Below are positions 8,678 to 16,601 of a stretch of DNA of 64,000 nt, one piece after another. Made by a program: the position numbers and the translations under genes. Source of the DNA: CAMFTQ01 sp051881615 (GTDB taxonomy: Bacteria > Bacillota > Clostridia > Oscillospirales > Acutalibacteraceae); NCBI GenBank assembly GCA_051881615.1, contig JBJEQF010000022.1, positions 51,590 through 115,589 on the forward strand, read 5' to 3'. Each line of letters starts with the position of its first letter. Positions within the stretch are counted from its first letter, which is position 1. The notes beneath the pieces are model-generated. The model saw only the letters and a list, made by a program, of their open reading frames with translations. It did no database searches and was not told the DNA's origin.

Positions 8678-9625
8678 TTATTTATCCTGCTTTGGATTTT
8701 CAAGGTTTGAGTGCTGTAATATGTATATAGGTCTGTCCTTTGTTTCCATATATATTCTGCCGATGTATTCGCCGAGAATACCGATAGAAAACTCTGTAAT
8801 ACCGCCTAAAAACAGAGTAGCGCACAGTGTTGTCACATATCCCGGCACATTTACGCCAAATACAAGCGTCTGAATAAGCGTAACTAAGATGTAGATAAAT
8901 GCAATAGCACTGATAAAAAATCCGAGCACCGCAATAAAACGAAGCGGAGTTACAGAAAAACACGCAATACCGTCAATGGCATAGCGGAAAAGTCCCCAGA
9001 AGCTCCATTTTGTAGTGCCGACTGCTCTTTCTACGTTTTCATACGGCAGCCACTTTGTGTCAAAGCCTACCCAGCTGAAAATTCCCTTTGAAAATCTCTG
9101 AACCTCTGAAAGCTCAAGTATTGAATTTACCATCGCTCTTGACATAATTCTGTAGTCAACAGCGTTGTACGGCAGCTTTACATCAGATATTTTGTTTGAG
9201 ATTTTGTAAAAGCTCTTTGAGAAAAAGCTCCTTACCTTTGATTCGCCGTCACGGCTTGAGCGCATAGCGGCACAGCAGTCGTAGCCCTCTTCAATACCCT
9301 TAATCATATCGGGGAACATTGCCGGCGGATGCTGCAAATCGGCGTCCATTACAATTACATAATCACCGCTTGAATTTTTAAGTCCTGCAAACATTGCCGC
9401 CTCTTTGCCGAAATTTCTTGAAAAAGAAATGTACTTTACATTTTTGTACTGCTCTGCAAGCTTTTTCATTACAAGATATGTGTTGTCACGGCTTCCGTCA
9501 TTTACAAGTATATAACGAAAGTCGTAATCGGGTAATGTTTCAATCACTTTGTTTGTTTCTGTAACAAAAAGCTCCAGTCCCTCTTCTTCGTTATAGCAGG
9601 GAACGATAATATCTATTAAGCTCAT
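8678..9625 (-). CDS. GtrB/DPM1-like family 2 glycosyltransferase
   Basis: 315 residues. The N-terminal GT-A domain has DIIVPCYNEEEGLELF, the LVNDGSRDNT segment and the DxD-type motif MDADLQHPP near residue 95. Two C-terminal membrane helices follow (about residues 230-290, from FIAVLGFFISAIAFIYILV). This layout is typical of enzymes that move a sugar from a nucleotide donor to undecaprenyl phosphate, such as CsbB, YkoT and GtrB. The start has AAAGGA upstream. The operon partner is GtrA and the divergent neighbour is the YfhO-like protein. The sugar cannot be predicted. Confidence 0.88.
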   Translation of the reverse strand: MSLIDIIVPCYNEEEGLELFVTETNKVIETLPDYDFRYILVNDGSRDNTYLVMKKLAEQYKNVKYISFSRNFGKEAAMFAGLKNSSGDYVIVMDADLQHPPAMFPDMIKGIEEGYDCCAAMRSSRDGESKVRSFFSKSFYKISNKISDVKLPYNAVDYRIMSRAMVNSILELSEVQRFSKGIFSWVGFDTKWLPYENVERAVGTTKWSFWGLFRYAIDGIACFSVTPLRFIAVLGFFISAIAFIYILVTLIQTLVFGVNVPGYVTTLCATLFLGGITEFSIGILGEYIGRIYMETKDRPIYILQHSNLENPKQDK

Positions 9626-9665
9626 ATTTTCCGATCCTTTTCTGTTTCTAATTCCTGTATTACCG

Positions 9666-9694
9666 ATTATATCAAAAAAATACAGAAAAGTCCA
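9666..9694 (-). promoter_or_regulatory. Promoter of the GT2-GtrA operon
   Basis: On the minus strand TGGACT (9694-9689) and TATAAT (9671-9666) are 17 bp apart, with an extended TG. It lies about 41 bp upstream of the GT2 start. Confidence 0.6.
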
Positions 9695-9734
9695 TTAAAA
9701 TAATTAAAAATCAATAAATTCATTTATTTTTCTC

Positions 9735-9763
9735 TTTACCAAAGTTTTATTTAGTGGTATAAT
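9735..9763 (+). promoter_or_regulatory. Promoter of the YfhO-like gene
   Basis: TTTACC (9735-9740) and TATAAT (9758-9763) are 17 bp apart, with extended TG. It is back to back with the GT2-GtrA promoter about 40 bp away, so the two units may be co-regulated. Confidence 0.65.
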
Positions 9764-9809
9764 ACACTTAAATATTTTTATTATTTAATTTATACGGAGG
9801 TATTTTTCA

Positions 9810-12533
9810 ATGTCGACAAAAGCTGTTAGAAGGCACGCGGCACACGCTGAGAACTCAAAGCGTGGATTTGCGGGATTTTTGTCAGAAAACAAATTTATAT
9901 TCCTCGCATTTTTAATTCCGTTTGCTCTAATGATTTTATCGTTTGGACTGCACGGTGCGTCACCGTTTGGCGACAAGCAGATTCTTGTTGTTGACCTTTG
10001 GCACCAGTATTACCCGTTTTTGGTTGATTTGCAGGACAAGCTGACGCACGGCGGTTCACTTTTTTATGACTGGTCCGTAGGCGGCGGCGTAAACTTCTTG
10101 GCGCTTATGTCCTACTATGCCGCAGGACCTATCAACTTTCTGAGCGTCTTTGTTCCGGCGGAATATTTAAGAGAATTTCTGATGTTCACGGTAGCCGCCA
10201 GAATGGCTCTTGCAAGTATGTTCTTTGCAATGTTTTTGCGCTACACCTTTAAGGTGAATAACTTTTCTCTTTCCGTTTTTGGCTCAATGTTTGGTCTTTG
10301 CGCTTTCTTTATGGGCTATTACTGGAACGTTATCTGGCTTGACGCTGTTGCAGTTACCCCTCTTGTAATAATGGGTATGGTTGCCCTGCTTCGTGAGGGA
10401 AAGTTTAAGCTTTATGTTATTTCGCTTGCCATAGGCGTTGTTGCAAACTACCACATCGGACTGTTTTTGTGCTTCTTTACGCTGTTATGCTTTATCGGCT
10501 ATGCTATATGCAAGTGGAACGGTCTTAGGGATTTCTTTATTAAGCTCGGCAGAATGGGTGTTTACACGCTTATTTCTCTGTGCATTATGGCAGTTATGGC
10601 TATTCCTGCATTTTTAGGTCTGCAAAACACCTACTCAACGGTAAACAAATGGCCTGCCTCATACGATATCAACATCGGCAAAACAGACGATTTGATAGGC
10701 ACTTTACAGGCATTCGGCAGAGTTCTCTCAAATTTGCTTGCTTTTGTAGAGCCTAACACAAAGGACGCCGACAAGCTCCCGAACATCTACTGCGGTGTTC
10801 TCGCAATAGTTCTGGCTATTGTATTTTTATCATCAAACAAAATCAAGATTAAAGAAAAAATCTTTAACACCTGCTTCCTTGTATTCCTGATTTTAAGCTG
10901 TATCATCCGTCAGCTTGACTACATCTGGCACGGTATGCACTTTACAAATATGATTCCGTACCGTTTCAGCTTTTTATTCAGCTTTGTTTTAGTCACTATG
11001 GCGTTTCGGGCATTTATGCTGATTGACAAGGTCACCATGTGGGACGCGCTTATTGCGGGACTTTTCACAGCTATCATTGTTCTGATTTCTATTCAGGAGC
11101 AAGAGCCTGTTGCGGTGATTTCAACTGTGCTTATCGCCTTTCTTATCGTTCTTACAATTTCTCTTTACGCAAAGAGGATTCTGCCGAAGAACGCTATGAG
11201 CATAATTTTGTGTCTGATAGTAATAGCAGAAATGGGCTACACTGCGTATATCGGCGTTAATACAGTTACATTGACTACAATGAAGGATTACCCGAGAGGC
11301 GGAGAAAACACAGAAACAATAATCAGCTCAATGAATGAGCTGGAAAAAGACACAGTTGACTTATGGAGAGCCGAGATGACAAGCACCCAGACGCTCAACG
11401 ACGGTGCATTAAACGGCTACAGGGGTCTTTCAATGTTCAGCTCAATGGCGAACGTGTCTATCACCAGATTTGTTGAGGATTTCGGCTTTGCAGGCTGGAC
11501 AAACGGCAACCGCTACACATATAACGAAAGCTCGCCCGTTACTAACCTGTTCTTCAACTTAAAGTACCTTATCTCACGTGACGGCAAGTACGGCAACACA
11601 GATTATCTTACACAGGTAGCTCAGGAGGGCAGTGTAAAGCTCCTTAAAAATAACGCTTATCTGCCTATGGGCTTTATGACTGACAATGAACTTTTATCAT
11701 ATGAAATTCCTGCATCACTGCGCAATCCCTTTGACGCTCAGAGCGAGTTCTTCAAAAAGGCTACAGGCATAGACGAAGAGCTTTATACTCCGCTCGAGGT
11801 TGTTTCACAGGGTCACACCGAGTACGAAAAGTTCAATGTAAACAAAAACGGCTACGGCGACTACACAATGATTAACAAGACAGAGGGACAGACTCCTCAC
11901 CTTAAATTCAACTACGAAGCACCGCGGGACGGCTTGTACTTTGCATATTTAAGCGCTAACCCTGCAACCTCTATGACGCTTAAGAAAAACGATACAGACG
12001 TTCAGACCTACAATATCGGCAGACCGTACATTATGTGCCTGGGCAGATTTGCAAAGGGCGAGAAAATATCGCTTTACACTGACGTTACAAAAATTGTTAC
12101 AAATGCACACTACAAGGTAAACGTTTACTGCAACGTGTTAAACGAGGACGTATTCAACAAGGGTTATCAGAAGCTTTCACAAAGCACATTGTCTGCAACA
12201 AAGGTAACAGACACAGCCATTGAGGGTACAATAAACGTAAAAGAGGACGGACTGTTCTACACATCAATTCCTTATGAAAAGGGCTGGAGTGCAAGGGTTG
12301 ACGGCAAGCCTGTTGAAATCACACCTATTGGCAACGCCTTGGTAGCATTTAACCTGTCAAAGGGTGAGCATACAATAGAGCTTAGCTTTATACCTGACGG
12401 CTTTGTTGTGGGACTTTGCATTACGCTGTTTGGTATTGCGGCATTAGTTGTAATGTCGCTGTTTGCAAAAAAAATCCGCAAAAAATATGGATTTGAGCTT
12501 TCAGACGAAGATGTAACAGAAGCGGAAGAATAA
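9810..12533 (+). CDS. YfhO-family multispanning membrane glycosyltransferase
   Basis: 907 residues. About a dozen membrane helices fill the first 490 residues. A large extracytoplasmic domain follows (about 490-860), then one last helix (FVVGLCITLFGIAALVVMSLF) and a basic/acidic tail. The N-terminal segment LVVDLWHQYYPFLVDLQDKL, followed by FYDWSVGGGVNFL, is typical of YfhO/GT-C proteins. In Bacillus and Listeria, YfhO-type proteins transfer sugars from undecaprenyl phosphate to lipoteichoic acid with the help of a GtrB enzyme. Here the gene is divergent from GtrB- and GtrA-like genes, which supports the same role. GGAGG precedes the ATG. The acceptor polymer is unknown. Confidence 0.85.
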   Translation: MSTKAVRRHAAHAENSKRGFAGFLSENKFIFLAFLIPFALMILSFGLHGASPFGDKQILVVDLWHQYYPFLVDLQDKLTHGGSLFYDWSVGGGVNFLALMSYYAAGPINFLSVFVPAEYLREFLMFTVAARMALASMFFAMFLRYTFKVNNFSLSVFGSMFGLCAFFMGYYWNVIWLDAVAVTPLVIMGMVALLREGKFKLYVISLAIGVVANYHIGLFLCFFTLLCFIGYAICKWNGLRDFFIKLGRMGVYTLISLCIMAVMAIPAFLGLQNTYSTVNKWPASYDINIGKTDDLIGTLQAFGRVLSNLLAFVEPNTKDADKLPNIYCGVLAIVLAIVFLSSNKIKIKEKIFNTCFLVFLILSCIIRQLDYIWHGMHFTNMIPYRFSFLFSFVLVTMAFRAFMLIDKVTMWDALIAGLFTAIIVLISIQEQEPVAVISTVLIAFLIVLTISLYAKRILPKNAMSIILCLIVIAEMGYTAYIGVNTVTLTTMKDYPRGGENTETIISSMNELEKDTVDLWRAEMTSTQTLNDGALNGYRGLSMFSSMANVSITRFVEDFGFAGWTNGNRYTYNESSPVTNLFFNLKYLISRDGKYGNTDYLTQVAQEGSVKLLKNNAYLPMGFMTDNELLSYEIPASLRNPFDAQSEFFKKATGIDEELYTPLEVVSQGHTEYEKFNVNKNGYGDYTMINKTEGQTPHLKFNYEAPRDGLYFAYLSANPATSMTLKKNDTDVQTYNIGRPYIMCLGRFAKGEKISLYTDVTKIVTNAHYKVNVYCNVLNEDVFNKGYQKLSQSTLSATKVTDTAIEGTINVKEDGLFYTSIPYEKGWSARVDGKPVEITPIGNALVAFNLSKGEHTIELSFIPDGFVVGLCITLFGIAALVVMSLFAKKIRKKYGFELSDEDVTEAEE

Positions 12534-12535
12534 GT

Positions 12536-12712
12536 TAAGGAAACACTGATTAAATCGTTTGTGCATATTGCGCCGTCAGATTTTTCGATAGGTTGCACAA
12601 ATAAACCGCAGTAATGCTGACGCATTGCGAGGATTTTTTGGGCAAGCCGGCGGAAAATATGCAAGCAAGATGTGCAAACAGCTTTTAGCGTGATTTATTC
12701 AGTGGTTCCTTA
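12536..12712. mobile_element. MITE-like palindromic repeat element (copy 1)
   Basis: The 21-bp ends (12536-12556 and 12692-12712) are inverted repeats with 2 mismatches, with outer sequence TAAGGAA / TTCCTTA. No coding frame lies inside. The core segment 12616-12633 (GCTGACGCATTGCGAGGA) recurs with 2 changes at 33128-33145 in a second element of similar size, so both belong to one intergenic repeat family. Confidence 0.6.
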
Positions 12713-12720
12713 GTTTGCAG

Positions 12721-12742
12721 GCGGCAGAGTTTTATCTGCCGC
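12721..12742 (+). terminator. Probable terminator after the YfhO-like gene
   Basis: An 8-bp stem GCGGCAGA/TCTGCCGC (12721-12728, 12735-12742) sits just beyond the repeat element. The T tract is short. Confidence 0.6.
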
Positions 12743-12806
12743 TTGTTCCATAATAATAATCAGAAATAATATATTACATCAACAAAAAATGAAGGGAGAG
12801 CATTTT

Positions 12807-13400
12807 GTGATTATATACGACATTTCAAGGGATATTTTATCAGCGCCTGTCTATGACGGCGACCCGAAGCCGAGGGTAAAAAAGCTTAGCGATATGTCAA
12901 AGGGAGATTTGTGCAATCTCTCTCACATTGAAATGTGTACTCACTCGGCAACCCATATTGACGCTCCCCTGCATTTTGACGACAGAGGAAACGCAATAGA
13001 CGAGTTAAGGCTTTCTGTCTTTTACGGCAAATGCACAGTTGTTACAATAAGCGGAATTTTAACAGGCGAGGATATGGAAAACCTTTTGCCCTTTTGCAGA
13101 AAGAGAATACTCTTTCACGGCAGAGGCAGGGCTTTTTTGTCGCAGAGTGCCGCCTTTGTGCTAGCTGACAGCGATGTTTTGTTAGTCGGCACAGATTCGG
13201 TATCTATTGCGTCACAGCAGGACGAAACAAAGGTTCACCGTGAGCTTTCCGCGGCAAATATCGCAGTGCTTGAGGGACTTGATTTAGAGAAAATCAAGGA
13301 CGGCGAATACACGCTCTGTGCCTTCCCTATCAAGCTGTCAGGCTTAGAGGCTTCGCCCTGCCGTGCAATTTTACTCCAGCAGGAAAAAGGGTTAGAATAA
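12807..13400 (+). CDS. Cyclase/kynurenine-formamidase-family metal-dependent hydrolase
   Basis: About 197 residues. The N-terminus IIYDISRDILSAPVYDGDP and the metal motif HSATHIDAPLHF (HxxTHxDxPxHF) near residue 48 identify the cyclase superfamily (PF04199), whose members hydrolyse N-formylkynurenine, isatin or similar amides using Zn/Mn. I choose the GTG at 12807, which has GGGAG 8 nt upstream; the upstream ATG at 12789 precedes that ribosome binding site. No tryptophan-degradation genes are adjacent, so the substrate is open. It leads a rightward run with the lipoprotein, phosphatase and queH genes. Confidence 0.8.
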   Translation: MIIYDISRDILSAPVYDGDPKPRVKKLSDMSKGDLCNLSHIEMCTHSATHIDAPLHFDDRGNAIDELRLSVFYGKCTVVTISGILTGEDMENLLPFCRKRILFHGRGRAFLSQSAAFVLADSDVLLVGTDSVSIASQQDETKVHRELSAANIAVLEGLDLEKIKDGEYTLCAFPIKLSGLEASPCRAILLQQEKGLE

Positions 13401-13426
13401 TTTAAAAAGAAAGGGTATGATTGTAT

Positions 13427-15244
13427 ATGAAAAAAACAGCGTCACTGCTGATGTGTGCTTTGCTTATATTAAGCATAGCACTGATTTTTACAGGCTGTAA
13501 CGGCGGCAAAATTCGAGTTGAGTCACTTCTGAAGCTTGACGACTCTTTTGCAGGCAGCCGTGAAATTTCCTTTATTTTCCCAAAGGGAGCAGAGCTTGGC
13601 GTACTTGAACGCTCAGTCAAGGAAAACCTGCCCCAAAACGATGATAACTGCTACACAGTAGAAACAGCCTCCACAGCCGATTACGGTGTGAAGTTTACAT
13701 TCAGAACACAGTTTAGCTCACAGCAGGATTATATAACAAAAATGTCTGCCCTTGCAGGTCGTGACGTTGCCGTATATATGGCACAGCCGAACAGTATTCT
13801 TACAAAGGGCACACGTATGACTGAGGATTTTGACGTAAGAGATATAACGCTCTGGTTTACAAATACGGTTAAGAATAATAAGGAAACTAAGGACTTCGGC
13901 TATGAGTATGTTTCTAACCTTGTCAACATAAACGGTGCAATTTTCAGCACAGATACCACGATAAATGTCAAGGACGTAACAGGCTTTGAAATAAACTCTG
14001 TCACAGTTGAAACTACAAACAATAAAAACAATCTCTATGAGCGCAGATTTATCTTTTCTATACCCGAAAAAACGTACAAGTCGCTCTCAAATCAGCTGAC
14101 CGACTATTTTGCACAGAGAACAGACGATGTTGCAAGCTACAGCGACTGGGTTCAGAAGGGCAGCAATTACGAATATGAGGTAATTTATCAGAATATCAGC
14201 TTAGAGGAGCTTAATGTCCTGACAAACAAAATGCTTGATGTCACCGACTGCGTTATAGAGTACGGCGACAAGACAAACAGCTCAACACCTCTTTCAGAGG
14301 GACTTGTCTTTGAAGAAAAGCTCGATTTATTTGCATTTATGGGCAAGGACAAGGGCAACGTTCCCGTTTACTACAGATATTCACTGCCGACCACGACAAC
14401 TCACGGTGACGGAGTTGTGCTTGACAAGGGAGTGTGGCAGACTCAGGGCAAGTGGGCAGACGGCACATACAGCCTTGACGCTGACAAGAGCGTAGTAAGC
14501 ATTCACATTCCCGACGGTATTCAGTACAGCATAGAGGGTATTGACTTTTCGCTTGAAAACACAGGCAAAAACTCCTTTAAGCATACGACAAGCTTTTTAT
14601 ACAGCAAGGCAAGCGGCAAGGACGGCTGTGACTATGCAAACAAGTTCTTTAAAGGTAAAAATGCAGAAACACAGGTATCGTCAGACGGAAAATTCCTTGA
14701 ATGTAAGGTAACGCTAAAGGGTGGATTTTCAGAGATTAGCTCTGAGCTTATCAGGCTTTTCGGCGGTGGCAACTACATTGAATATAACGAAAACGACCAC
14801 TTTGAGAACATCGCAAACAAGCCAAAAGCTACAGAATATATAAACATCGGCTATATGCTGACAACAGAAAACGCAAAGAAACCAATCACCTACACCGCAT
14901 TTTCAAACGGCGGCGACAGTATTCTCTCAATCAGCACAAAGGGCGACGGCATAAGCAACAGCAGTAATAAGGCCGACGAAAACAACAAATTCGCAGTCAG
15001 AATTTCGGGCAATTCATCGGTATCAATTCTTTACACTGCGGCGAACGCTTCCGGCATCACTTTGTATTGCATAATCGGCGGTGTAATGATATTACTGACT
15101 GTATTTGCAGTACTAATCCTGTTAAAAGCAAAGCATAAGGATAATGAAAAGCATAAAAGCGCCCCTGCACAGACAACCGCCTTTAGCATCAGCGAGCTGT
15201 TAAGCAAGAGCAAATCAAATAAATCCGACGACGGCAAGGAGTGA
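13427..15244 (+). CDS. Unrecognised large lipoprotein with C-terminal membrane helix
   Basis: 605 residues. The lipoprotein signal is MKKTASLLMCALLILSIALI with lipobox FTGC. A long extracellular region of mixed alpha/beta character follows. A second hydrophobic helix (LYCIIGGVMILLTVFAVLILL, near residue 550) and a charged, serine-rich cytoplasmic tail close the protein. I recognise no family. Having both a lipid anchor and a C-terminal membrane helix is unusual. The ATG at 13427 is favoured by the signal peptide; a TTG two codons earlier is possible. The gene is 26 bp after the cyclase gene and its end abuts the phosphatase gene, so it is in the same transcription unit. The function is unknown. 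Confidence 0.7.
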   Translation: MKKTASLLMCALLILSIALIFTGCNGGKIRVESLLKLDDSFAGSREISFIFPKGAELGVLERSVKENLPQNDDNCYTVETASTADYGVKFTFRTQFSSQQDYITKMSALAGRDVAVYMAQPNSILTKGTRMTEDFDVRDITLWFTNTVKNNKETKDFGYEYVSNLVNINGAIFSTDTTINVKDVTGFEINSVTVETTNNKNNLYERRFIFSIPEKTYKSLSNQLTDYFAQRTDDVASYSDWVQKGSNYEYEVIYQNISLEELNVLTNKMLDVTDCVIEYGDKTNSSTPLSEGLVFEEKLDLFAFMGKDKGNVPVYYRYSLPTTTTHGDGVVLDKGVWQTQGKWADGTYSLDADKSVVSIHIPDGIQYSIEGIDFSLENTGKNSFKHTTSFLYSKASGKDGCDYANKFFKGKNAETQVSSDGKFLECKVTLKGGFSEISSELIRLFGGGNYIEYNENDHFENIANKPKATEYINIGYMLTTENAKKPITYTAFSNGGDSILSISTKGDGISNSSNKADENNKFAVRISGNSSVSILYTAANASGITLYCIIGGVMILLTVFAVLILLKAKHKDNEKHKSAPAQTTAFSISELLSKSKSNKSDDGKE

Positions 15245-15249
15245 TAATT

Positions 15250-15900
15250 TTGTATAAAGCAGTAATTTTTGACCTTGACGGTACGCTCGTAAACTCGCTC
15301 CTTGACTTAGCTAACAGCGTAAACAAGGGACTGTCGGCTGTCGGTCTGCCGCCTCACAGTGTAGATGAGTACAGATATTTTGTCGGCAACGGACGTGATA
15401 AGCTTATAGAACGAGCTATAGGCGACGCAGAGCTTGACGAAAAAGAAAAAGAAACCGTCAGAACCGTTTATGACGAGGACTACGCTGTTCACAGCAACGA
15501 CAATACCTGTGAGTACGCAGGCTGCACACAGCTGCTTGAAGAATTGACTAAAATGGGCATAAAAACAGCGGTGCTTACAAACAAGCCTCAGGAGTTTGTC
15601 GCACCGATACTTAAAAAAATATACCCAAACCACAGCTTTACGCTTGCGTGGGGCAACAGCAACAGGTTTAAAACAAAGCCTGACCCCGAAGCACTTCTTG
15701 CGATGCTTAATGAATTGGGAGTAAGCAAGGACGAGTGCCTTTATGTAGGCGACAGCGACGTTGACGTGTTCACTGCGAATAACGCAGGAGTTGATATGGT
15801 AGGCGCTTGCTGGGGCTTCAGAGGCAAGGACGAGCTTATCAGAGCAGGCGCAAAAATGACGGCCGAAAAGCCGCTTGATATTATGGAGTTTATAAAATGA
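15250..15900 (+). CDS. gph: HAD-superfamily phosphatase, phosphoglycolate-phosphatase-like
   Basis: 216 residues. HAD motif I is VIFDLDGTLVNS at the N-terminus with an alpha-helical cap. Motif II is AVLTNK, motif III the lysine in KTKPDPE, and motif IV YVGDSDVDVFTA. This pattern fits Gph/PpaX-type phosphatases acting on 2-phosphoglycolate or pyrophosphate. The TTG at 15250 lies 8 nt after AAGGAG and gives the usual start MYKAVIFDLDG; a GTG at 15241 is within the ribosome binding site. It overlaps queH by 4 bp (ATGA), which implies translational coupling. Substrate preference is not certain. Confidence 0.88.
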   Translation: MYKAVIFDLDGTLVNSLLDLANSVNKGLSAVGLPPHSVDEYRYFVGNGRDKLIERAIGDAELDEKEKETVRTVYDEDYAVHSNDNTCEYAGCTQLLEELTKMGIKTAVLTNKPQEFVAPILKKIYPNHSFTLAWGNSNRFKTKPDPEALLAMLNELGVSKDECLYVGDSDVDVFTANNAGVDMVGACWGFRGKDELIRAGAKMTAEKPLDIMEFIK

Positions 15901-16541
15901 TAAAAAGAAATTATCAGAAAGAAATGGACAGCCTGATTGACAGTAACGCTCAAAAGGGTATTGTCCCCACGCTGCTTTTGCACAGCTGCTGTGCACCCTG
16001 CAGCAGCTATGTTATAGAATATCTGTCAAATTATTTTCACATCACTGTTTTTTACTATAATCCGAATATTTCGTTTGAGAGTGAATACATTCACCGCTTG
16101 AACGAGCAAAAACGGCTTATTTCCCAAATGGTTACCAAGTACCCTGTGACGGTGATTGACGGCGACTATAACTCAAAGGATTTTTTTGACGTATGCAAGG
16201 GACTTGAAAACGAAAAAGAGGGCGGTAAACGCTGTGAAAAGTGCTTTCAGCTAAGACTTCAAAGCACTGCAAAGCTTGCAAAGAAAGAAAACTTCGACTT
16301 TTTTGCAACAACTCTTACGATAAGTCCTCTGAAAAACGCCGAGCTTATAAACAGCATAGGCGAGGAAATTGCAAGGCTCTGTAACGTAAAATATTTATGC
16401 TCAGATTTTAAAAAGAAGAACGGCTACAAGCGTTCTATTGAGCTTTCAAAACAGTACAGCCTGTATCGGCAAAACTACTGCGGCTGTGTATTTTCTAAAA
16501 AAGAGAGCGAGGAAAGACTTGCTGAAAACGGACTAAATTGA
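15897..16541 (+). CDS. queH: Epoxyqueuosine reductase QueH
   Basis: 214 residues. QueH (formerly DUF208) carries out the last step of queuosine synthesis at the tRNA wobble position 34, reducing epoxyqueuosine with an iron-sulfur cluster. Family cysteines are visible: the adjacent pair with PC in HSCCAPCSSYV near residue 30, CEKCFQLR near residue 107, and YCGCVFS near the C-terminus. FYYNPNISFESEYIHR is also characteristic. It replaces the cobalamin-dependent QueG in many anaerobes. The gene is translationally coupled to the phosphatase gene. Confidence 0.93.
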   Translation: MIKRNYQKEMDSLIDSNAQKGIVPTLLLHSCCAPCSSYVIEYLSNYFHITVFYYNPNISFESEYIHRLNEQKRLISQMVTKYPVTVIDGDYNSKDFFDVCKGLENEKEGGKRCEKCFQLRLQSTAKLAKKENFDFFATTLTISPLKNAELINSIGEEIARLCNVKYLCSDFKKKNGYKRSIELSKQYSLYRQNYCGCVFSKKESEERLAENGLN

Positions 16542-16573
16542 TTTTACAATCAAACTTTTATTTTTAACAAAAA

Positions 16574-16595
16574 TCCCCGATCAATCGATCGGGGA
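16574..16595. terminator. Bidirectional intrinsic terminator
   Basis: A 9-bp perfect stem TCCCCGATC/GATCGGGGA with loop AATC is followed by a T run on the plus strand. It separates queH from the convergent amylase gene. Confidence 0.9.
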
Positions 16596-16601
16596 ATCTT
16601 T

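Noticed and set aside
15307..15996. 229-codon minus-strand frame opposite gph
   Set aside because: Antisense to a well-supported HAD phosphatase with intact motifs; composition is not protein-like.
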